Positions 52,629 through 63,535 of a stretch of DNA of 64,000 nucleotides are shown piece by piece; position 1 is the stretch's first letter; each line of letters begins with the position of its first letter. This stretch comes from Gammaproteobacteria bacterium. GTDB lineage: Bacteria > Pseudomonadota > Gammaproteobacteria > Xanthomonadales > Rhodanobacteraceae. Below the pieces are notes generated by a model that saw nothing but the letters and a program-made list of their open reading frames with translations, was not told the origin of the DNA and made no database searches. A program made the translations under genes and the position numbers. The DNA is taken from NCBI GenBank assembly GCA_004295005.1, contig SHNG01000107.1:20806-84805 (forward strand), in the 5' to 3' direction.

Positions 52629-55169
52629 ATGACTTCGTTTGCCAATCTCGCCGCAGCCCTTGCTGCTTCGCGTCAGAGCATGGCCCCGTCCAATTCGGCA
52701 AGCGGACAGGCGCTGATCGCGCACAAGTTCGGCGGTTCTTCGCTGGCCGATGCCGATTGCTTTCGGCGCGTCGCCGATATTCTCCTCGCTCGTGATGACG
52801 CCGTTCAGATCACCGTGGTATCCGCCATGCAAGGCGTCACCAACGCGCTGATCGCCCTGGCCAACGCGGCAGCGACACGCGATCCGCAATGGCAGGCGCA
52901 ATGGAGTGCATTGCGTGAACGCCACCTGCAAACTGCCCGCGACCTGCTCGGTGACAAGTCCGGTGCCGTGCGCGTGTGGCTGGAGGCACGCCACGCCGAT
53001 TTCGCCGACATGCTCAAGGCGCTGGCCGTGCTCGGCATGCCTGCCGGCGAGGCACTCGATGCCATCCAGGGTTTTGGCGAGGTCTGGTCCTCGCGCTTGC
53101 TGCACGCCTACATCGAATCGCTCGGCGAGGAATGTGCGTTGCTCGACGCGCGCGACGTGCTGGTGGTCGGACAGGGCGATCTTGGCGTGTCGGTGGATTG
53201 GTCGGTGAGTGCGGCCCGGCTGGCCGACTGGCGCGCCAGTCATCCGCAACGGCGGGTGGTGATCACGGGTTTCATTGCTCGCGATGGTTCAGGCCGTATC
53301 ACCACGCTCGGTCGCAATGGCAGCGATTTTTCCGCCAGCATCTTCGCTGCACTGTTCGATGCGCGCGAGTTGCACATCTGGACCGATGTCGATGGCGTGC
53401 TGTCGGCCGATCCGCGCCTGGTGCCCGAAGCGGTTTCACTCAATGCCCTGTCCTACGAGGAAGCCTGCGAGCTGGCCTATTTCGGGGCCAAGGTCATCCA
53501 TCCCCAGACCATGCTGCCGGCGATGGCACTGGGCCTGCCGATCTTCATCCGCAACACCTTCAATCCCGCGCATGCGGGCACGCGCATCGCGGTGAGCGGC
53601 GACGCTTCCCAGAATCCGGTTCGTGGACTCTCCCTTGCCGACGCCCTGGCCATCATCAACGTGGAAGGCGCCGGCATGATCGGCGTGCCCGGCACGGCCG
53701 AACGCCTGTTTGCCGCCTTGCGCGATGCCAAGGTGTCGGTGGTGATGATCTCGCAAGGATCGTCCGAGCACTCCATCTGCGTGGTGGTGCGCGCCGAGGA
53801 TTGCGCACGCGCGGAAGTTGCATTGGCAGCCGTGTTTGGTCGCGAGCTGGATCGCGGGCAGATGCAGGGCATCAGCGTGACCCGTGACATCAGCGTGCTG
53901 GCTGCCGTGGGTGACGGCATGGCCGGTGCGCCGGGTGTGGCGGCGCGACTGTTCGCGACCCTGGGGCGCGCACAGGTGAACGTGCGTGCCATTGCCCAAG
54001 GCGCTTCCGAACGCAATATCTCGGTCGCCCTCGCCAGCGCCGACGCATCGCGCGCCCTGCGTGCGGCGCATGCCGGCTTCTGGTTGTCCGCACACACGAT
54101 TTCCGTGGGCGTGATCGGCCCCGGCAATGTGGGCCGAACCCTGCTGGATCAGTTGCAGGAGGCGATTCCCCGATTGCGTCGCGAAGCCAATCTCGACCTG
54201 CGCGTGCGCGCCATCGCATCGAGCCGCAAGCTGCTGCTGGGCGAAGGCGACAGCCTGCTCGCCGACTGGTCGGGTCAACTGGCGGCCAGTTCGCTGCAGG
54301 CTGATTTCGAGCGCTTCACCCGGCACGTGCATGCAGCCCATCTGCCGCACGCCGTCATCATCGATTGCAGCGCCAGCAATGAGGTTGCCGAACAGTATGC
54401 AAACTGGTTGGCGGCCGGTATCCACGTCATCACGCCGAACAAGCAAGCCGGTTCCGGACCCATCGCACGCTGGCAGGCGATTCGCGATGCCCGCGCAAGC
54501 AGTGGTGCGCGCTGGCGTTACGAGGCAACCGTCGGTGCGGGCCTGCCGGTGATTTCCACCCTGCGCGATCTGATCGATACCGGCGATGAACTGACTTCGA
54601 TCGAAGGCATCTTCTCCGGCACCCTGGCCTGGCTGTTCAACCGCTACGACGGCAGCCAGCCGTTCTCGGCGCTGGTTCGCGAGGCGCTGGCATTGGGCTA
54701 TACCGAGCCGGACCCACGCGATGACCTGTCGGGTATCGACGTCGCGCGCAAGCTGGTGATCCTGGCCCGCGAAGCCGGCCAGGCACTTGAGCTTGGCCAT
54801 GTCGATGTACGCGGGCTGGTTCCGCAGAGCCTGCTCAATCTGGACAAGGATGATGCCATTGCCGCACTCGAGACGATTGATGCTGCGTTGGCCAGCCAGC
54901 TTGCAGCGGCCAAGGCAAAGGGCTGTGTATTGCGCTATGTTGCGCGCCTCGACAGCAGCGGCAATGCCCGCGTCGGCCTCACCGAGCTGCCTGCCAACCA
55001 TGCCTTTGCCAATCTTCGGCTGACAGACAACGTGGTTCAGTTCACGACCAAACGCTATGCCGACAATCCGATGATCGTGCAGGGCCCTGGAGCCGGTCGC
55101 GAAGTGACCGCGGCCGGAATTTTCGCCGACTTGCTGCGGCTGGGTGCGGCCCTGGGGGCTCGCCTTTGA
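52629..55169 (+). CDS. thrA: Bifunctional aspartate kinase / homoserine dehydrogenase
   Basis: First and third steps of the Asp-to-Thr pathway. 846 residues from ATG 52629 (CGGAGG upstream). The kinase domain (about 30-320) has [33 protein letters not shown] and [13 protein letters not shown]; two ACT regulatory regions follow (about 330-480). Homoserine dehydrogenase (about 490-846) has [18 protein letters not shown] and the catalytic core [13 protein letters not shown] with the Lys in [18 protein letters not shown]. It overlaps thrB by 4 bp. Feedback inhibition by Thr is expected from the ACT domains. Confidence 0.96.
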   Translation: MTSFANLAAALAASRQSMAPSNSASGQALIAHKFGGSSLADADCFRRVADILLARDDAVQITVVSAMQGVTNALIALANAAATRDPQWQAQWSALRERHLQTARDLLGDKSGAVRVWLEARHADFADMLKALAVLGMPAGEALDAIQGFGEVWSSRLLHAYIESLGEECALLDARDVLVVGQGDLGVSVDWSVSAARLADWRASHPQRRVVITGFIARDGSGRITTLGRNGSDFSASIFAALFDARELHIWTDVDGVLSADPRLVPEAVSLNALSYEEACELAYFGAKVIHPQTMLPAMALGLPIFIRNTFNPAHAGTRIAVSGDASQNPVRGLSLADALAIINVEGAGMIGVPGTAERLFAALRDAKVSVVMISQGSSEHSICVVVRAEDCARAEVALAAVFGRELDRGQMQGISVTRDISVLAAVGDGMAGAPGVAARLFATLGRAQVNVRAIAQGASERNISVALASADASRALRAAHAGFWLSAHTISVGVIGPGNVGRTLLDQLQEAIPRLRREANLDLRVRAIASSRKLLLGEGDSLLADWSGQLAASSLQADFERFTRHVHAAHLPHAVIIDCSASNEVAEQYANWLAAGIHVITPNKQAGSGPIARWQAIRDARASSGARWRYEATVGAGLPVISTLRDLIDTGDELTSIEGIFSGTLAWLFNRYDGSQPFSALVREALALGYTEPDPRDDLSGIDVARKLVILAREAGQALELGHVDVRGLVPQSLLNLDKDDAIAALETIDAALASQLAAAKAKGCVLRYVARLDSSGNARVGLTELPANHAFANLRLTDNVVQFTTKRYADNPMIVQGPGAGREVTAAGIFADLLRLGAALGARL

Positions 55170-56086
55170 GTTCTGCCTGCGCTTTCGCCCCGGCCAGCAT
55201 CGGCAACGTTGCGGTGGGTTTCGACATTCTTGGACAAAGCTTTGCCGGCCCGGGTGATCGCGCCACCGTCAAGCGTATTGCCGAACCCGTGGTGCGCATC
55301 GAGGCCATTCGTGGCTGCGTTTCCGCATTGCCCATGCAGGCGGAGCGCAACACCGCCGGCCGCGCGCTGATTGCGATGCGCGCAGCATTGGAATTGCCGT
55401 TCGGATTTGCCATTGAACTGGACAAGGGCATTGCCCTGGGTTCGGGCATGGGCGGCTCCGCCGCCTCCTGCGTTGCTGCTCTGGTGGCCGCCAATGCGTT
55501 GCTTGATGAGCCTTTGCAGGCAGGGGAGCTCTATCCGTTTGCCATCGAAGGCGAAGCCGTTTCCAGCGGCAGTCGCCACGGCGACAACGTGGGCCCGATG
55601 CTGTTGGGCGGACTGGTACTGGCGACACCCGGGCGCCTTGTCCACATCGACGTTCCCGAGGCTTGGCACAGCCTTGTCGTGCACCCGGATGCGGTGCTGG
55701 AAACCCGCCGTGCGCGCGAAGTCTTGCGCGGGGACTATCCGTTGTCCGCGTTTGTCGAACAGGGCGCCAACCTCGCCCTGGTGCTGACCGGTTGCCAGCG
55801 CGGCGATGCGGATCTGGTTCGCGCCGGACTCGCCGACCGGCTGGTGGAACCACGACGCGCGCCCCTGATCCCAGGGTTTGCCCAGGTCAAGCAGGCCGCT
55901 CTCGACTGCAACGCGATGGGCGCATCCATTTCCGGCGCCGGCCCCAGCGTGTTTGCCTGGTTCGAAAATCGCACGGATGCCGAGGCCGCCGCGCCGGGCA
56001 TGCAGGCGGCATTCCGCAACGCGGGCCTGCCAAGTCAGGCATGGATTTCTCCCATCAACGGACCTGCCGCGGCGCTCATCCGATGA
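55166..56086 (+). CDS. thrB: Homoserine kinase
   Basis: GHMP kinase that phosphorylates homoserine. 306 residues from TTG 55166, which overlaps the thrA stop (TTGA); no better start is nearby. [14 protein letters not shown] starts the fold, [20 protein letters not shown] is the ATP-binding GHMP loop, and [13 protein letters not shown] is the third motif. It overlaps thrC by 4 bp (ATGA). A rare TTG start may limit its level relative to ThrA and ThrC. Confidence 0.95.
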   Translation: MSSACAFAPASIGNVAVGFDILGQSFAGPGDRATVKRIAEPVVRIEAIRGCVSALPMQAERNTAGRALIAMRAALELPFGFAIELDKGIALGSGMGGSAASCVAALVAANALLDEPLQAGELYPFAIEGEAVSSGSRHGDNVGPMLLGGLVLATPGRLVHIDVPEAWHSLVVHPDAVLETRRAREVLRGDYPLSAFVEQGANLALVLTGCQRGDADLVRAGLADRLVEPRRAPLIPGFAQVKQAALDCNAMGASISGAGPSVFAWFENRTDAEAAAPGMQAAFRNAGLPSQAWISPINGPAAALIR

Positions 56087-57378
56087 ACTTTGCAAGCACC
56101 CGCAACCTCGACCATTGCATCGGTCTGAGCCAGGCGCTGGCGCTGGGTCTGGCGCCTGACGGCGGCTTGTTTGTGCCCTCGACCCTACCCTCGTTCCAGC
56201 CTTCGGATTTCAATGCGGACCACACGCTTGCCGCCGTCGCCTGCAGACTGCTGCGGCCATTCTTCGCAGACGATGCACTCTCCGGGCAACTCGACGCCAT
56301 TTGCGATGAAGCGCTGGACATCCCTGCGCCACTGACCGCGCTCAAACCCGAGCACACCTGGATGCTCGAGTTGTTCCATGGACCGACCGCGGCGTTCAAG
56401 GATTTCGGAGCGCGATTCCTCGCCGCCTGCCTGCAACGTCTACACCCACCCGATCAGGCACCACTGACCATTCTCGTTGCCACATCCGGGGATACCGGCG
56501 CGGCGGTCGCCCAGGCCTTCCATCGCAAGCGCAATCTTCGCGTGGTCGTGCTGTATCCGGACGGTCGCGTCTCGCCGCGACAGGCGCACCAGCTAGGATG
56601 TTTCGGCGACAACATCCTGACCCTGCGCGTGGCCGGCAACTTCGATGACTGCCAGCGCCTGGCCAAGCAGGCCTTCGGCGATCCGCATCTGCACTCACGC
56701 CTGAGCCTGAGCTCGGCCAACAGCATCAGCCTCGGTCGCCTGTTGCCGCAGATGTCCTACTACGCGTACGCATCAATCAGCCATTGGCGATCCCGTGGCG
56801 GCAAACTCAACTTCGTCATCCCCACCGGGAACCTGGGCAATGCATTGGCGGCGATCCTCGCGCGACGCTGTGGCCTGCCCATCGGCGACATCGCACTGGC
56901 AACCAATGCCAATCGCGTGCTGCCGGATTACTTCTCCGGCTCCGCATATCAGCCAACGGCGAGCCTTGCGACCCTGGCCAATGCCATGGATGTCGGCGCA
57001 CCCAGCAACTTCGAACGCCTGCGCTGGCTGTATCCGGACGAGCAGGCGTTGCGAGGCGGGTTCATCGCCGAAGCGGTCGAGGACGCCAGCATCCGCGAGG
57101 TGATCGCAAATGGCGAGGCCAGGTATGGACGCATGTTTTGTCCACACACGGCCTGTGCGGTTCGCGTTCTCGAGCGCATCCGCGATCGTGGGGATTCCCG
57201 GCACTGGGCCGTGGTCGCCACCGCGCACCCGGCCAAGTTCGAGCAGGTCGTGGAGCCGCTGGTCGGACACTCCGTGGAGGTGCCCGCAGCGTTGGCAGCT
57301 CTGCTGGATCGCCCCAGCAAGGCAGAACCAATCGGGGCGGATTTCGAGCCGTTTCGCGAGCGCCTGCGTAAGCTCTAA
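56083..57378 (+). CDS. thrC: Threonine synthase
   Basis: Pyridoxal-phosphate enzyme that converts phosphohomoserine to threonine. 431 residues from ATG 56083. The cofactor Lys is in [32 protein letters not shown] and the phosphate-binding [11 protein letters not shown] are canonical, and the N-terminus ([28 protein letters not shown]) is the gammaproteobacterial type. It ends the thrABC operon; repeats follow. Confidence 0.96.
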   Translation: MNFASTRNLDHCIGLSQALALGLAPDGGLFVPSTLPSFQPSDFNADHTLAAVACRLLRPFFADDALSGQLDAICDEALDIPAPLTALKPEHTWMLELFHGPTAAFKDFGARFLAACLQRLHPPDQAPLTILVATSGDTGAAVAQAFHRKRNLRVVVLYPDGRVSPRQAHQLGCFGDNILTLRVAGNFDDCQRLAKQAFGDPHLHSRLSLSSANSISLGRLLPQMSYYAYASISHWRSRGGKLNFVIPTGNLGNALAAILARRCGLPIGDIALATNANRVLPDYFSGSAYQPTASLATLANAMDVGAPSNFERLRWLYPDEQALRGGFIAEAVEDASIREVIANGEARYGRMFCPHTACAVRVLERIRDRGDSRHWAVVATAHPAKFEQVVEPLVGHSVEVPAALAALLDRPSKAEPIGADFEPFRERLRKL

Positions 57379-57940
57379 GGAAACCCTGATTAGTCCCAAT
57401 CTTCGTCGTTCCCGCGAAGGCGGACTGCGCAGGCAGGATGCCGAAGCGAACATCGGCGCAGCCGATGACCCAACGGGCAAGCCGCAGGAGCGGCGAGTCA
57501 ACCCAGTGACTTTTTCACAACTCGTTGAAATGTAAAGGCACTGGATCCCGGATATCGCTTCGCGATTCCGGGATGACGAGCAAAATCAGTGTTTCCCCAA
57601 CCTGCCCTGCGTGCCGCCAGACGGCGCAATTCAAGCGAAATCTATTGCCAAGACCTTGAAATTAAAGGGTTTGTTCGAAAACAGGGATCCGCCTTGCGGA
57701 TGAAAGAGTGATTGCCACCCCTTGCCAACCTTTTTTCAACAATTTGTCGCTTTGTCGCGCAATCCTCTGTACAGTGCGCGCACTGTGTTTGCCAGGGTCA
57801 CTGTTAATCGTGGCCCGATGTGGTCGACTTTGACGATTCCATCGTACCGATTGCGTACTTCCTAGCAACCTCAGTCTCGCCTCCGGGGGTTCCCGGAAGC
57901 GTGAATTCCATTTCTATTGAGTTGTTGGGAGTTTCAAAAA
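57379..57940. other. Intergenic repeats and long 5' region of the cold-shock gene
   Basis: 562 bp without a credible gene. The first 220 bp hold repeats: GTCGTTCCCGCGAAGGCGGACTGCGCAGGCAGGATG, then the hairpin CACTGGATCCCGG...TCCGGGATGACGAG at 57539-57579, the same element as at 39839. The last 200 bp, with TACAGT near 57771 as a possible -10, would give a long untranslated leader as is usual for cold-shock genes; CTCCGGG-ggtt-CCCGGAAG lies at 57882-57900. Confidence 0.6.
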
Positions 57941-58150
57941 ATGTCCAATCGCCAGACCGGTACCGTCAAGTGGTTCAACGATGCCAAAGGCTTCGGCTTC
58001 ATCACCCCGGAAAGCGGCCCTGACCTGTTCGTGCATTTCCGCTCGATCCAGGGCAGCGGCTTCAAGTCCCTCCAGGAAGGCCAGCGCGTGACGTTCGTCG
58101 CCGTGCAGGGCCAGAAGGGAATGCAGGCTGACGAAGTTCAGGTCGCCTGA
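57941..58150 (+). CDS. Cold-shock-domain protein (CspA family)
   Basis: 69 residues. A single cold-shock domain with both nucleic-acid motifs, KGFGFITPE (RNP1) and DLFVHFRSI (RNP2), after the typical start [10 protein letters not shown]. It binds single-stranded RNA/DNA and acts as an RNA chaperone. GGGAG sits upstream of ATG 57941. A clear terminator follows, so it is monocistronic. Which paralogue it is, and whether it is cold-induced, cannot be told. Confidence 0.95.
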   Translation: MSNRQTGTVKWFNDAKGFGFITPESGPDLFVHFRSIQGSGFKSLQEGQRVTFVAVQGQKGMQADEVQVA

Positions 58151-58173
58151 TCTTCGCACCGGATTGATCTTCG

Positions 58174-58203
58174 AGCCCCGGATGGAAACATCCGGGGCTT
58201 TTT
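58174..58203 (+). terminator. Rho-independent terminator of the cold-shock gene
   Basis: Perfect 11-bp stem AGCCCCGGATG-gaaa-CATCCGGGGCT followed by TTTT, 23 nt after the stop codon. Confidence 0.95.
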
Positions 58204-58255
58204 GTTGGGCGCATCGGCGACCCGGTTTCAGGCACGCAACTCTCGCGCAACCGTG

Positions 58256-61200
58256 TCAGGGTGTCTCGAAGCCATTCGCATAGATCAGATCCGGCAAGGG
58301 TGGTCCGACACGAAACGCACCCGTCGCGGCGGGACCACCGTTGTAGGCGCTGTCTACCGCGCGAATCGTCCACAGGTAGTTGCCATCCGCAAGATCGGTC
58401 AGGGTCCAACCGCCCGCGCCGTGCATGCCGCCGGGCTCCGGGCTGCGCCGCGCCGGGGAGACCGGAACGCCGTCCCGATAGGTACGCAGCTCATAGGTCA
58501 GCGCCGCGGTCGGAGTGAGATCGTCGGCCGCCGCATTCCATTCCAAAGCGACAGTACCACCTGCCCCAACTTGTGAGACGAGTGCAGTCGGTGCCGTGGG
58601 TGCCAGGTTTTGCGCAGGCGCCGTGTTCCGATACAGGTGCATCTGCGTTTCGATCAGGCCATTGCCGCCCGGGACAAAGTACGATCCGGCGATGAAATAG
58701 TCGAGATCACCTTCACCATCGATGTCGAGCCAACTGAAAGAGCCGCCGCTGAATCCCATTGCACGGGGCGCAGGCAACTGGTTGCCGGAATCGACGAAGA
58801 CACCATCGACGTTGTCATAGACCTTGGCCCGGCCATCGATCTGCGAACCGGAGTTCCAGGTGCCGGCCAGCAGGATGTCGATGTCACCATCCGAGTCGTA
58901 GTCGGCCCAGGTTGCCGCGGAGAAATCGAACCAGCCTTCGCAGGCTGCGCAGTCGATGATGTTGACCGGGACAAAACTCTCATTGTCATTGCGGTACACG
59001 CGCAGAACAGTGTCATAACTGCCGTCGACCTCATGCACATTGCCGGCAACAAGAATGTCGAGATCGCCATCGGAATCGTAGTCGCCCCACTGTGCTTCGC
59101 CGTGTTCAATCGACAGCGAGCCAAGGATGTCCTCGCCCGTGAAACTGCCGTCTCCCTCGTTGCGGTATCGACGGATAAACCCCGTCTCTGTCAGAGGCGC
59201 GAGGTGAACGATGAGCACGTCGAGATCCTGGTCGCCATCGAAATCGGACCAACTGGTCTGGGTGTGCCGCGACTCGCCAAATGCCGTCGGCACTTCCGTG
59301 AAAAGCCATCCGCCCGAGCCATTGCCGCCATCGTTGCGCAGGAGCGCAGTGCGCGAGACAAAGGTCTCCTCATCCCAGACGGAAGGCACGAGAAGGGCCT
59401 GGTCGCCGTCGTTGTCGTAGTCGGCCCACGAAATCGAATTGAGGTCGAAGTCGGCCTGTGAATTGTCTTCCCAATAGCCCGGAAGCACGGTGTCGGTCGG
59501 CACCAGGGTGCCGGCATCGTTGCGATACAAAACGGTTTCACCGTTGCTGCCGATGACAAGATCCTGATCGCCATCACCGTCGGCATCGCCCCATGCCAGG
59601 TCGGAGTCACCCGAAACCATGCTTCCAAGAGGCACATCGAGGTACGTGAAATCCCACTCCGTCGCGCTGAGCGCACCGTCGTTGCGCATCAGGACCAGCC
59701 TGTCGACAACACTCACGTTGTAAACCACGTAGTAGCCGAATACCGCGATGTCGAGATCGCCGTCGGAGTCGTAGTCCGCTGGTGCGGCCGCGCTGACGTA
59801 GAAATCCTCATCCTGTGGTGTAACGAACAACGGGTCGAGCGGCGTGATCTCGGTGAAATCCCCGAAGATTCCCCCCGGTCCCGGCTGCACGACGATGAAA
59901 CGCAAGGCGCTGTCCGTGTCGCCATCGTCATCGGTCACTGTCAGATTGACATGGTAGGTGCCGGCCACCGCAAACACATGGGTTGGGTTTTGTTCTGTCG
60001 AAGTGGATCCATCACCAAAATCCCAAAGCCAGTTCGTGATCGTGCCATCGATGTCCGTGCTGGAGTCGGTGAGCAGCACCGACAATCCGGTGGTGGCGAA
60101 GTCAAAGCTCGCCAACGGCGGATTGTTGAGTGGCGCACCCGGCGGACCGTCAAAGCGATGAATGGCGCCATTGGATCCACCGATCCAGGCATCACCGTCA
60201 GGGGAAACCGCCAGGCTGGCAAATACGCCGAATTGGATTCCACCGGAATCCACGACGGCCCAGTTCTGTCCTGCGTTCGCGGAATACAGCAGCTTTCCTG
60301 CCGCCATCGATACCCAAAGCTCGTTCGCACCGACCAGGGCGATGTCGGTTACGTCACCGGCACCGGCAGGCAGGGTGAGGGTCTGCCAGTTTTGCCCACC
60401 ATCACTGCTGCGTGCGGCAAAACCCGATGCGCCCACCACATAGCCAATGCTGGCATCCCAGAAATCGAGGTCGCGCACGGACAGTGCACTTCCCGGGATC
60501 TGGATTTCCGACCAGGAATTGCCCGCATCGGTCGTGCGATACACGGTTCCATTGTAGGAAGCGGCCCAGCCGCTGGCGTCGGCAAAATCCACCGCCACAT
60601 AGGTACCCTGGAAGTCCGTGACTGGAATCCAGCTTGCACCGCCATCCTGCGTGCGGAAAAGGGCCGCGCCGTCAAAGCCCTGGCCAATCACCCAGCCGTT
60701 CGACAGGCTTTCAAAATGCAGATCGAACGCAGTCAGCCCTGGCGGCGTTGCCGATGCGGCCTGCCAGGTCTCGCCGGCATCCGCGCTGCGGTAGAGGGTT
60801 CCCGTCCTGCCGACCGCCACCACCTCCTGCGGACCGATGACCTGCACGGCTTCGAGCGTAGCCTCTCCCAGGGTGCCGAGGATCTTCCAGGTCGGCGCGC
60901 CCGCTTCGCGGCTCAGCACCTGACCGGAATTGCCCACGGCGATGAGATCACCATTGTCGAATCGGTCCATGTCGAGAACGTCGATGGCGGATCCGCTGGA
61001 AATCTGGGTCCAGCTTGCTCCGCCATTCGTGGTGCGCAACAAGTATCCGCCGCCAAAGCCGATGAAGCCGGTTTGGGAGTCAACGAAATCCGCCGGGCCG
61101 TTGCTGAAGAAGTTCTGGGTCGGACCCGGTGTCGCGTGAGTCATCGCCCAAGTCAGGCCGGCATCGGTGGACTGATACAGGTTGCCTGCCCCATCCGAGG

Positions 61201-62146
61201 CCGAGAGCGTCGTTGTCGAAACCACGGTGAAGGTGAATTCGGCTGCGTAGGCGCCGCCGGGAATCACCTCGCCAAGATCGGTCCAGCTCTGGCCGCCGTC
61301 AGCAGAGCGCAGGATGCGGTCATCGTAGTCGGGCAATGCGCCGCTTCGGCCCCACGCCAACAGCACATTGGTGGAAACCTTGAGCAAGTGATTGCGCCCC
61401 ATCGCGCTGCTTCCGGAAGTCCAGGTCAGACCCGCATCAAGCGAGCGGACGAACTCGCCATCGATGATCGCAACGGCCACCGATGGTGAAAGGAAGGCTA
61501 CGGCCTTGGCATCGCCAGAACGGACCAGGGCGAATGTGGCGCCACCATCCTCGGTGCGGAACACGCCTGTTTCGGAAACGCCCAGGCCGGTCTGCGCATC
61601 GGCAAATGCGAATGCACGCATTCCATCAGGAGACGGGGTCCAGGTAACGCCACCATCGCGACTCACATAGGCACCGAAATTTCCGGTGGTGACACCGAAG
61701 TCGGGAGTGGAGAATTCCATGAAGTACGCCGAGCCCAGCAAAGGCATCTGCTCCCAGGTTGTGCCTCCATCCAGAGTCCGGTAGTTGACATTGCCCCAGG
61801 CCCAGCCGCGCTGGCTGTCGAAGAAGGTGATGCCATTAAGTGCGTTGTTGAGGTCCAGCGGAATGTCGCGCTGTACCCAGCTCGCGCCGCCGTCATTGGA
61901 CTCGAACAGCGCGCCACCATCGTCGAAGGAATTGTCTTCCGTGGCCATGAAGATGCGACCCGGTGCGGGCGATGCCACACCGCGCACCTGCAGGTGAGTG
62001 GGCAGCGGACTTTCAACGGTCCATTGGGCGATGGCGGGAGATGCGACCACCGTGAAGATGGCCGCCAGCAACAACAAGCGATGGGCACTTGCGCAACGGC
62101 GCGACGGGGCGCGCGGGCAACGGAGGGGCATAGTGAGAATGGACAT
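58256..62146 (-). CDS. Large secreted protein with Asp-box, PKD, VCBS/FG-GAP and Fn3-like modules
   Basis: 1296 residues with a signal peptide (LLLLAAIFTVVASPAIAQ). Residues about 40-650 hold a dozen or more Asp-box (BNR/Ycf48-like) repeats of the form S/T-x-D-x-G-x-S/T-W (ESNDGGASW, RTLDGGTTW, RSADGGQSW). A PKD domain follows (GTITNWLWDFGDGS), then about seven calcium-binding VCBS/FG-GAP repeats (DYDSDGDLDI, DADGDGDQDL) and a fibronectin-like segment. The chain ends in LPDLIYANGFETP. Two different propeller families on one chain suggest an extracellular binding or adhesion protein. No catalytic motif is seen. A 261-bp structured gap precedes it. Confidence 0.87.
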   Translation of the reverse strand: MSILTMPLRCPRAPSRRCASAHRLLLLAAIFTVVASPAIAQWTVESPLPTHLQVRGVASPAPGRIFMATEDNSFDDGGALFESNDGGASWVQRDIPLDLNNALNGITFFDSQRGWAWGNVNYRTLDGGTTWEQMPLLGSAYFMEFSTPDFGVTTGNFGAYVSRDGGVTWTPSPDGMRAFAFADAQTGLGVSETGVFRTEDGGATFALVRSGDAKAVAFLSPSVAVAIIDGEFVRSLDAGLTWTSGSSAMGRNHLLKVSTNVLLAWGRSGALPDYDDRILRSADGGQSWTDLGEVIPGGAYAAEFTFTVVSTTTLSASDGAGNLYQSTDAGLTWAMTHATPGPTQNFFSNGPADFVDSQTGFIGFGGGYLLRTTNGGASWTQISSGSAIDVLDMDRFDNGDLIAVGNSGQVLSREAGAPTWKILGTLGEATLEAVQVIGPQEVVAVGRTGTLYRSADAGETWQAASATPPGLTAFDLHFESLSNGWVIGQGFDGAALFRTQDGGASWIPVTDFQGTYVAVDFADASGWAASYNGTVYRTTDAGNSWSEIQIPGSALSVRDLDFWDASIGYVVGASGFAARSSDGGQNWQTLTLPAGAGDVTDIALVGANELWVSMAAGKLLYSANAGQNWAVVDSGGIQFGVFASLAVSPDGDAWIGGSNGAIHRFDGPPGAPLNNPPLASFDFATTGLSVLLTDSSTDIDGTITNWLWDFGDGSTSTEQNPTHVFAVAGTYHVNLTVTDDDGDTDSALRFIVVQPGPGGIFGDFTEITPLDPLFVTPQDEDFYVSAAAPADYDSDGDLDIAVFGYYVVYNVSVVDRLVLMRNDGALSATEWDFTYLDVPLGSMVSGDSDLAWGDADGDGDQDLVIGSNGETVLYRNDAGTLVPTDTVLPGYWEDNSQADFDLNSISWADYDNDGDQALLVPSVWDEETFVSRTALLRNDGGNGSGGWLFTEVPTAFGESRHTQTSWSDFDGDQDLDVLIVHLAPLTETGFIRRYRNEGDGSFTGEDILGSLSIEHGEAQWGDYDSDGDLDILVAGNVHEVDGSYDTVLRVYRNDNESFVPVNIIDCAACEGWFDFSAATWADYDSDGDIDILLAGTWNSGSQIDGRAKVYDNVDGVFVDSGNQLPAPRAMGFSGGSFSWLDIDGEGDLDYFIAGSYFVPGGNGLIETQMHLYRNTAPAQNLAPTAPTALVSQVGAGGTVALEWNAAADDLTPTAALTYELRTYRDGVPVSPARRSPEPGGMHGAGGWTLTDLADGNYLWTIRAVDSAYNGGPAATGAFRVGPPLPDLIYANGFETP

Positions 62147-62407
62147 GGTGACGGACCTGCTTCAGGAATGCGTGAAGTCCCTGTGTGCAGACGGCATGTG
62201 CCGGCGTTGGCGCCAAGGCATGCATCGTCTGCACGTGAGACCTTCGGCAACCAGTGTCGCGCTTCCTGCCCGGCCCAGGAGGCTACTGGGTGTTTCTCCC
62301 CAGCCATCCCGGGGGGAATCCACGCCGGGTTTCCCGCCTGAGTAATCAAAGCGGACGCATGAGCGATCCCCGAGGGCATTTGCTCTCGGGATTTGCGCAT
62401 TTCCTGT
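62147..62407. other. Structured intergenic region upstream of the large secreted protein
   Basis: 261 bp between two minus-strand genes. It has a strong hairpin at 62185-62234 (GTGCAGACG/CGTCTGCAC closing further GCATG/CATGC pairing), another at 62366-62392 (ATCCCCGAG/CTCGGGAT), and several GC-rich complementary blocks between them. This looks like a folded 5' leader for the downstream gene, possibly a riboswitch, but I cannot match it to a known class by eye. Confidence 0.45.
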
Positions 62408-63535
62408 TCAGGTCACGGCAAGCGCCTGGTCCAGATCGGCGAGCAGATCGTCCGGATGCTCCAGGCCCACCGACAGACGCAGCAATCCCTCGGGCGTGGT
62501 CGAGGTGGCGCCTTCGACCGAGGCACGGTGTTCAACCAATGACTCGGTCGAACCCAGCGAAGTCGCATTGGTGAACAAGCGCATACGCGCCGCCACCGCC
62601 AGAGCCGCGCTGCGACCACCTGCGACTTCGAACGAAAGCATGCCGCCGAAGTCGCTCATCTGGCGTGCGGCGACCGCGTGCTGAGGATGCTGCGCCAGGC
62701 CCGGGAAATGCACCTTGGCGACCCGTGCATGACCAACCAGGAATTGCGCTACTGCCTGCGCATTGCGGCAATGCCAGGCCATGCGCGCCGGCAGCGTGCG
62801 CACGCCACGCAGGATAATCCAGGCAGCAAACGGCGAAGCGGTTGCACCCGCAAGCAGGCGCAGCCCATGACAGGCGGCCGCATGCGCATCGTCGCGTGCG
62901 AAATTGAGCACGCCTCCCATCACATCGCCGTGTCCGCCCAGGTATTTGGTGGCCGAATGGAGGACGACATCCGCACCCAACGCCAAGGGCTGCTGCAACA
63001 CCGGCGATGCAAAGGTGCCATCGACCAGCAGCCGTGCGCCGTTGGCATGGGCCAACTCCGCCAGCGCGGCGATATCGGCCACCTTGAGCAGTGGATTGGA
63101 CGGCGTTTCCGCCCACAGCAGCGCCGTTTCGGGTCGCAATGCGGCACGCACGGCGTCGAGGTCGGTGAAATCGACCACGCTGTACTCCAGCCCCCAACGC
63201 GGGAACTGCTCGCGCGCCAGAACGCGAAATGAGAAGTAACTGTCGTCACACAGCAGGACGTGACTGCCTGCCGGCAAGGTCTGCAACAGTGTGCTGCCAG
63301 CGGCCATGCCGGTGGGAAACAACAACGCGCGCGCCGCGCCATCCAGCGCAGCCAGCACCTGCTCGGTGTCGCGTTGCGTCGGGTTGTCGTAGCGCTGGTA
63401 GAGAAAACCATGCGGCAGTTCTGCCGCCGGACCGTGCTCGAAGGTCGTGGCCAATTGCAAAGGTGGCGACAACGCGCCACTGCTCGGGTCGGGATGACTG
63501 CCGGCGCGGGCAGCCAGGGTTTCGATACGGGACAT
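62408..63535 (-). CDS. Cystathionine gamma-synthase/lyase-family PLP enzyme
   Basis: 375 residues from ATG 63535. The Cys/Met-metabolism PLP family is clear: PPLQLATTFEHG, YDNPTQRDTEQVLAALDGA, FPTGMAAGSTLL, LLWAETPSNPLLKVADI and the cofactor Lys in LHSATKYLGGHGDVMGG. It could be a cystathionine gamma-synthase, gamma- or beta-lyase, or a related sulfhydrylase; these cannot be separated by eye. The active-site Tyr region (YQRYDNPT) is intact. Confidence 0.9.
   Translation of the reverse strand: MSRIETLAARAGSHPDPSSGALSPPLQLATTFEHGPAAELPHGFLYQRYDNPTQRDTEQVLAALDGAARALLFPTGMAAGSTLLQTLPAGSHVLLCDDSYFSFRVLAREQFPRWGLEYSVVDFTDLDAVRAALRPETALLWAETPSNPLLKVADIAALAELAHANGARLLVDGTFASPVLQQPLALGADVVLHSATKYLGGHGDVMGGVLNFARDDAHAAACHGLRLLAGATASPFAAWIILRGVRTLPARMAWHCRNAQAVAQFLVGHARVAKVHFPGLAQHPQHAVAARQMSDFGGMLSFEVAGGRSAALAVAARMRLFTNATSLGSTESLVEHRASVEGATSTTPEGLLRLSVGLEHPDDLLADLDQALAVT

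Noticed and set aside
53436-55001. 521-residue minus-strand frame inside thrA
   Set aside because: Antisense shadow; His/Gln/Arg-rich composition typical of reversed coding sequence.
59951-61489. 512-residue plus-strand frame opposite the large secreted protein
   Set aside because: High-GC antisense shadow; no family motif, while the minus frame has clear Asp-box, PKD and VCBS repeats.
62147-62407. c-di-GMP or cobalamin riboswitch
   Set aside because: Some blocks look suggestive (CGGGAAACCCGGCG; GGTTGCCGAAGG), but the conserved cores of either class are not present; kept only as an unassigned structured leader.
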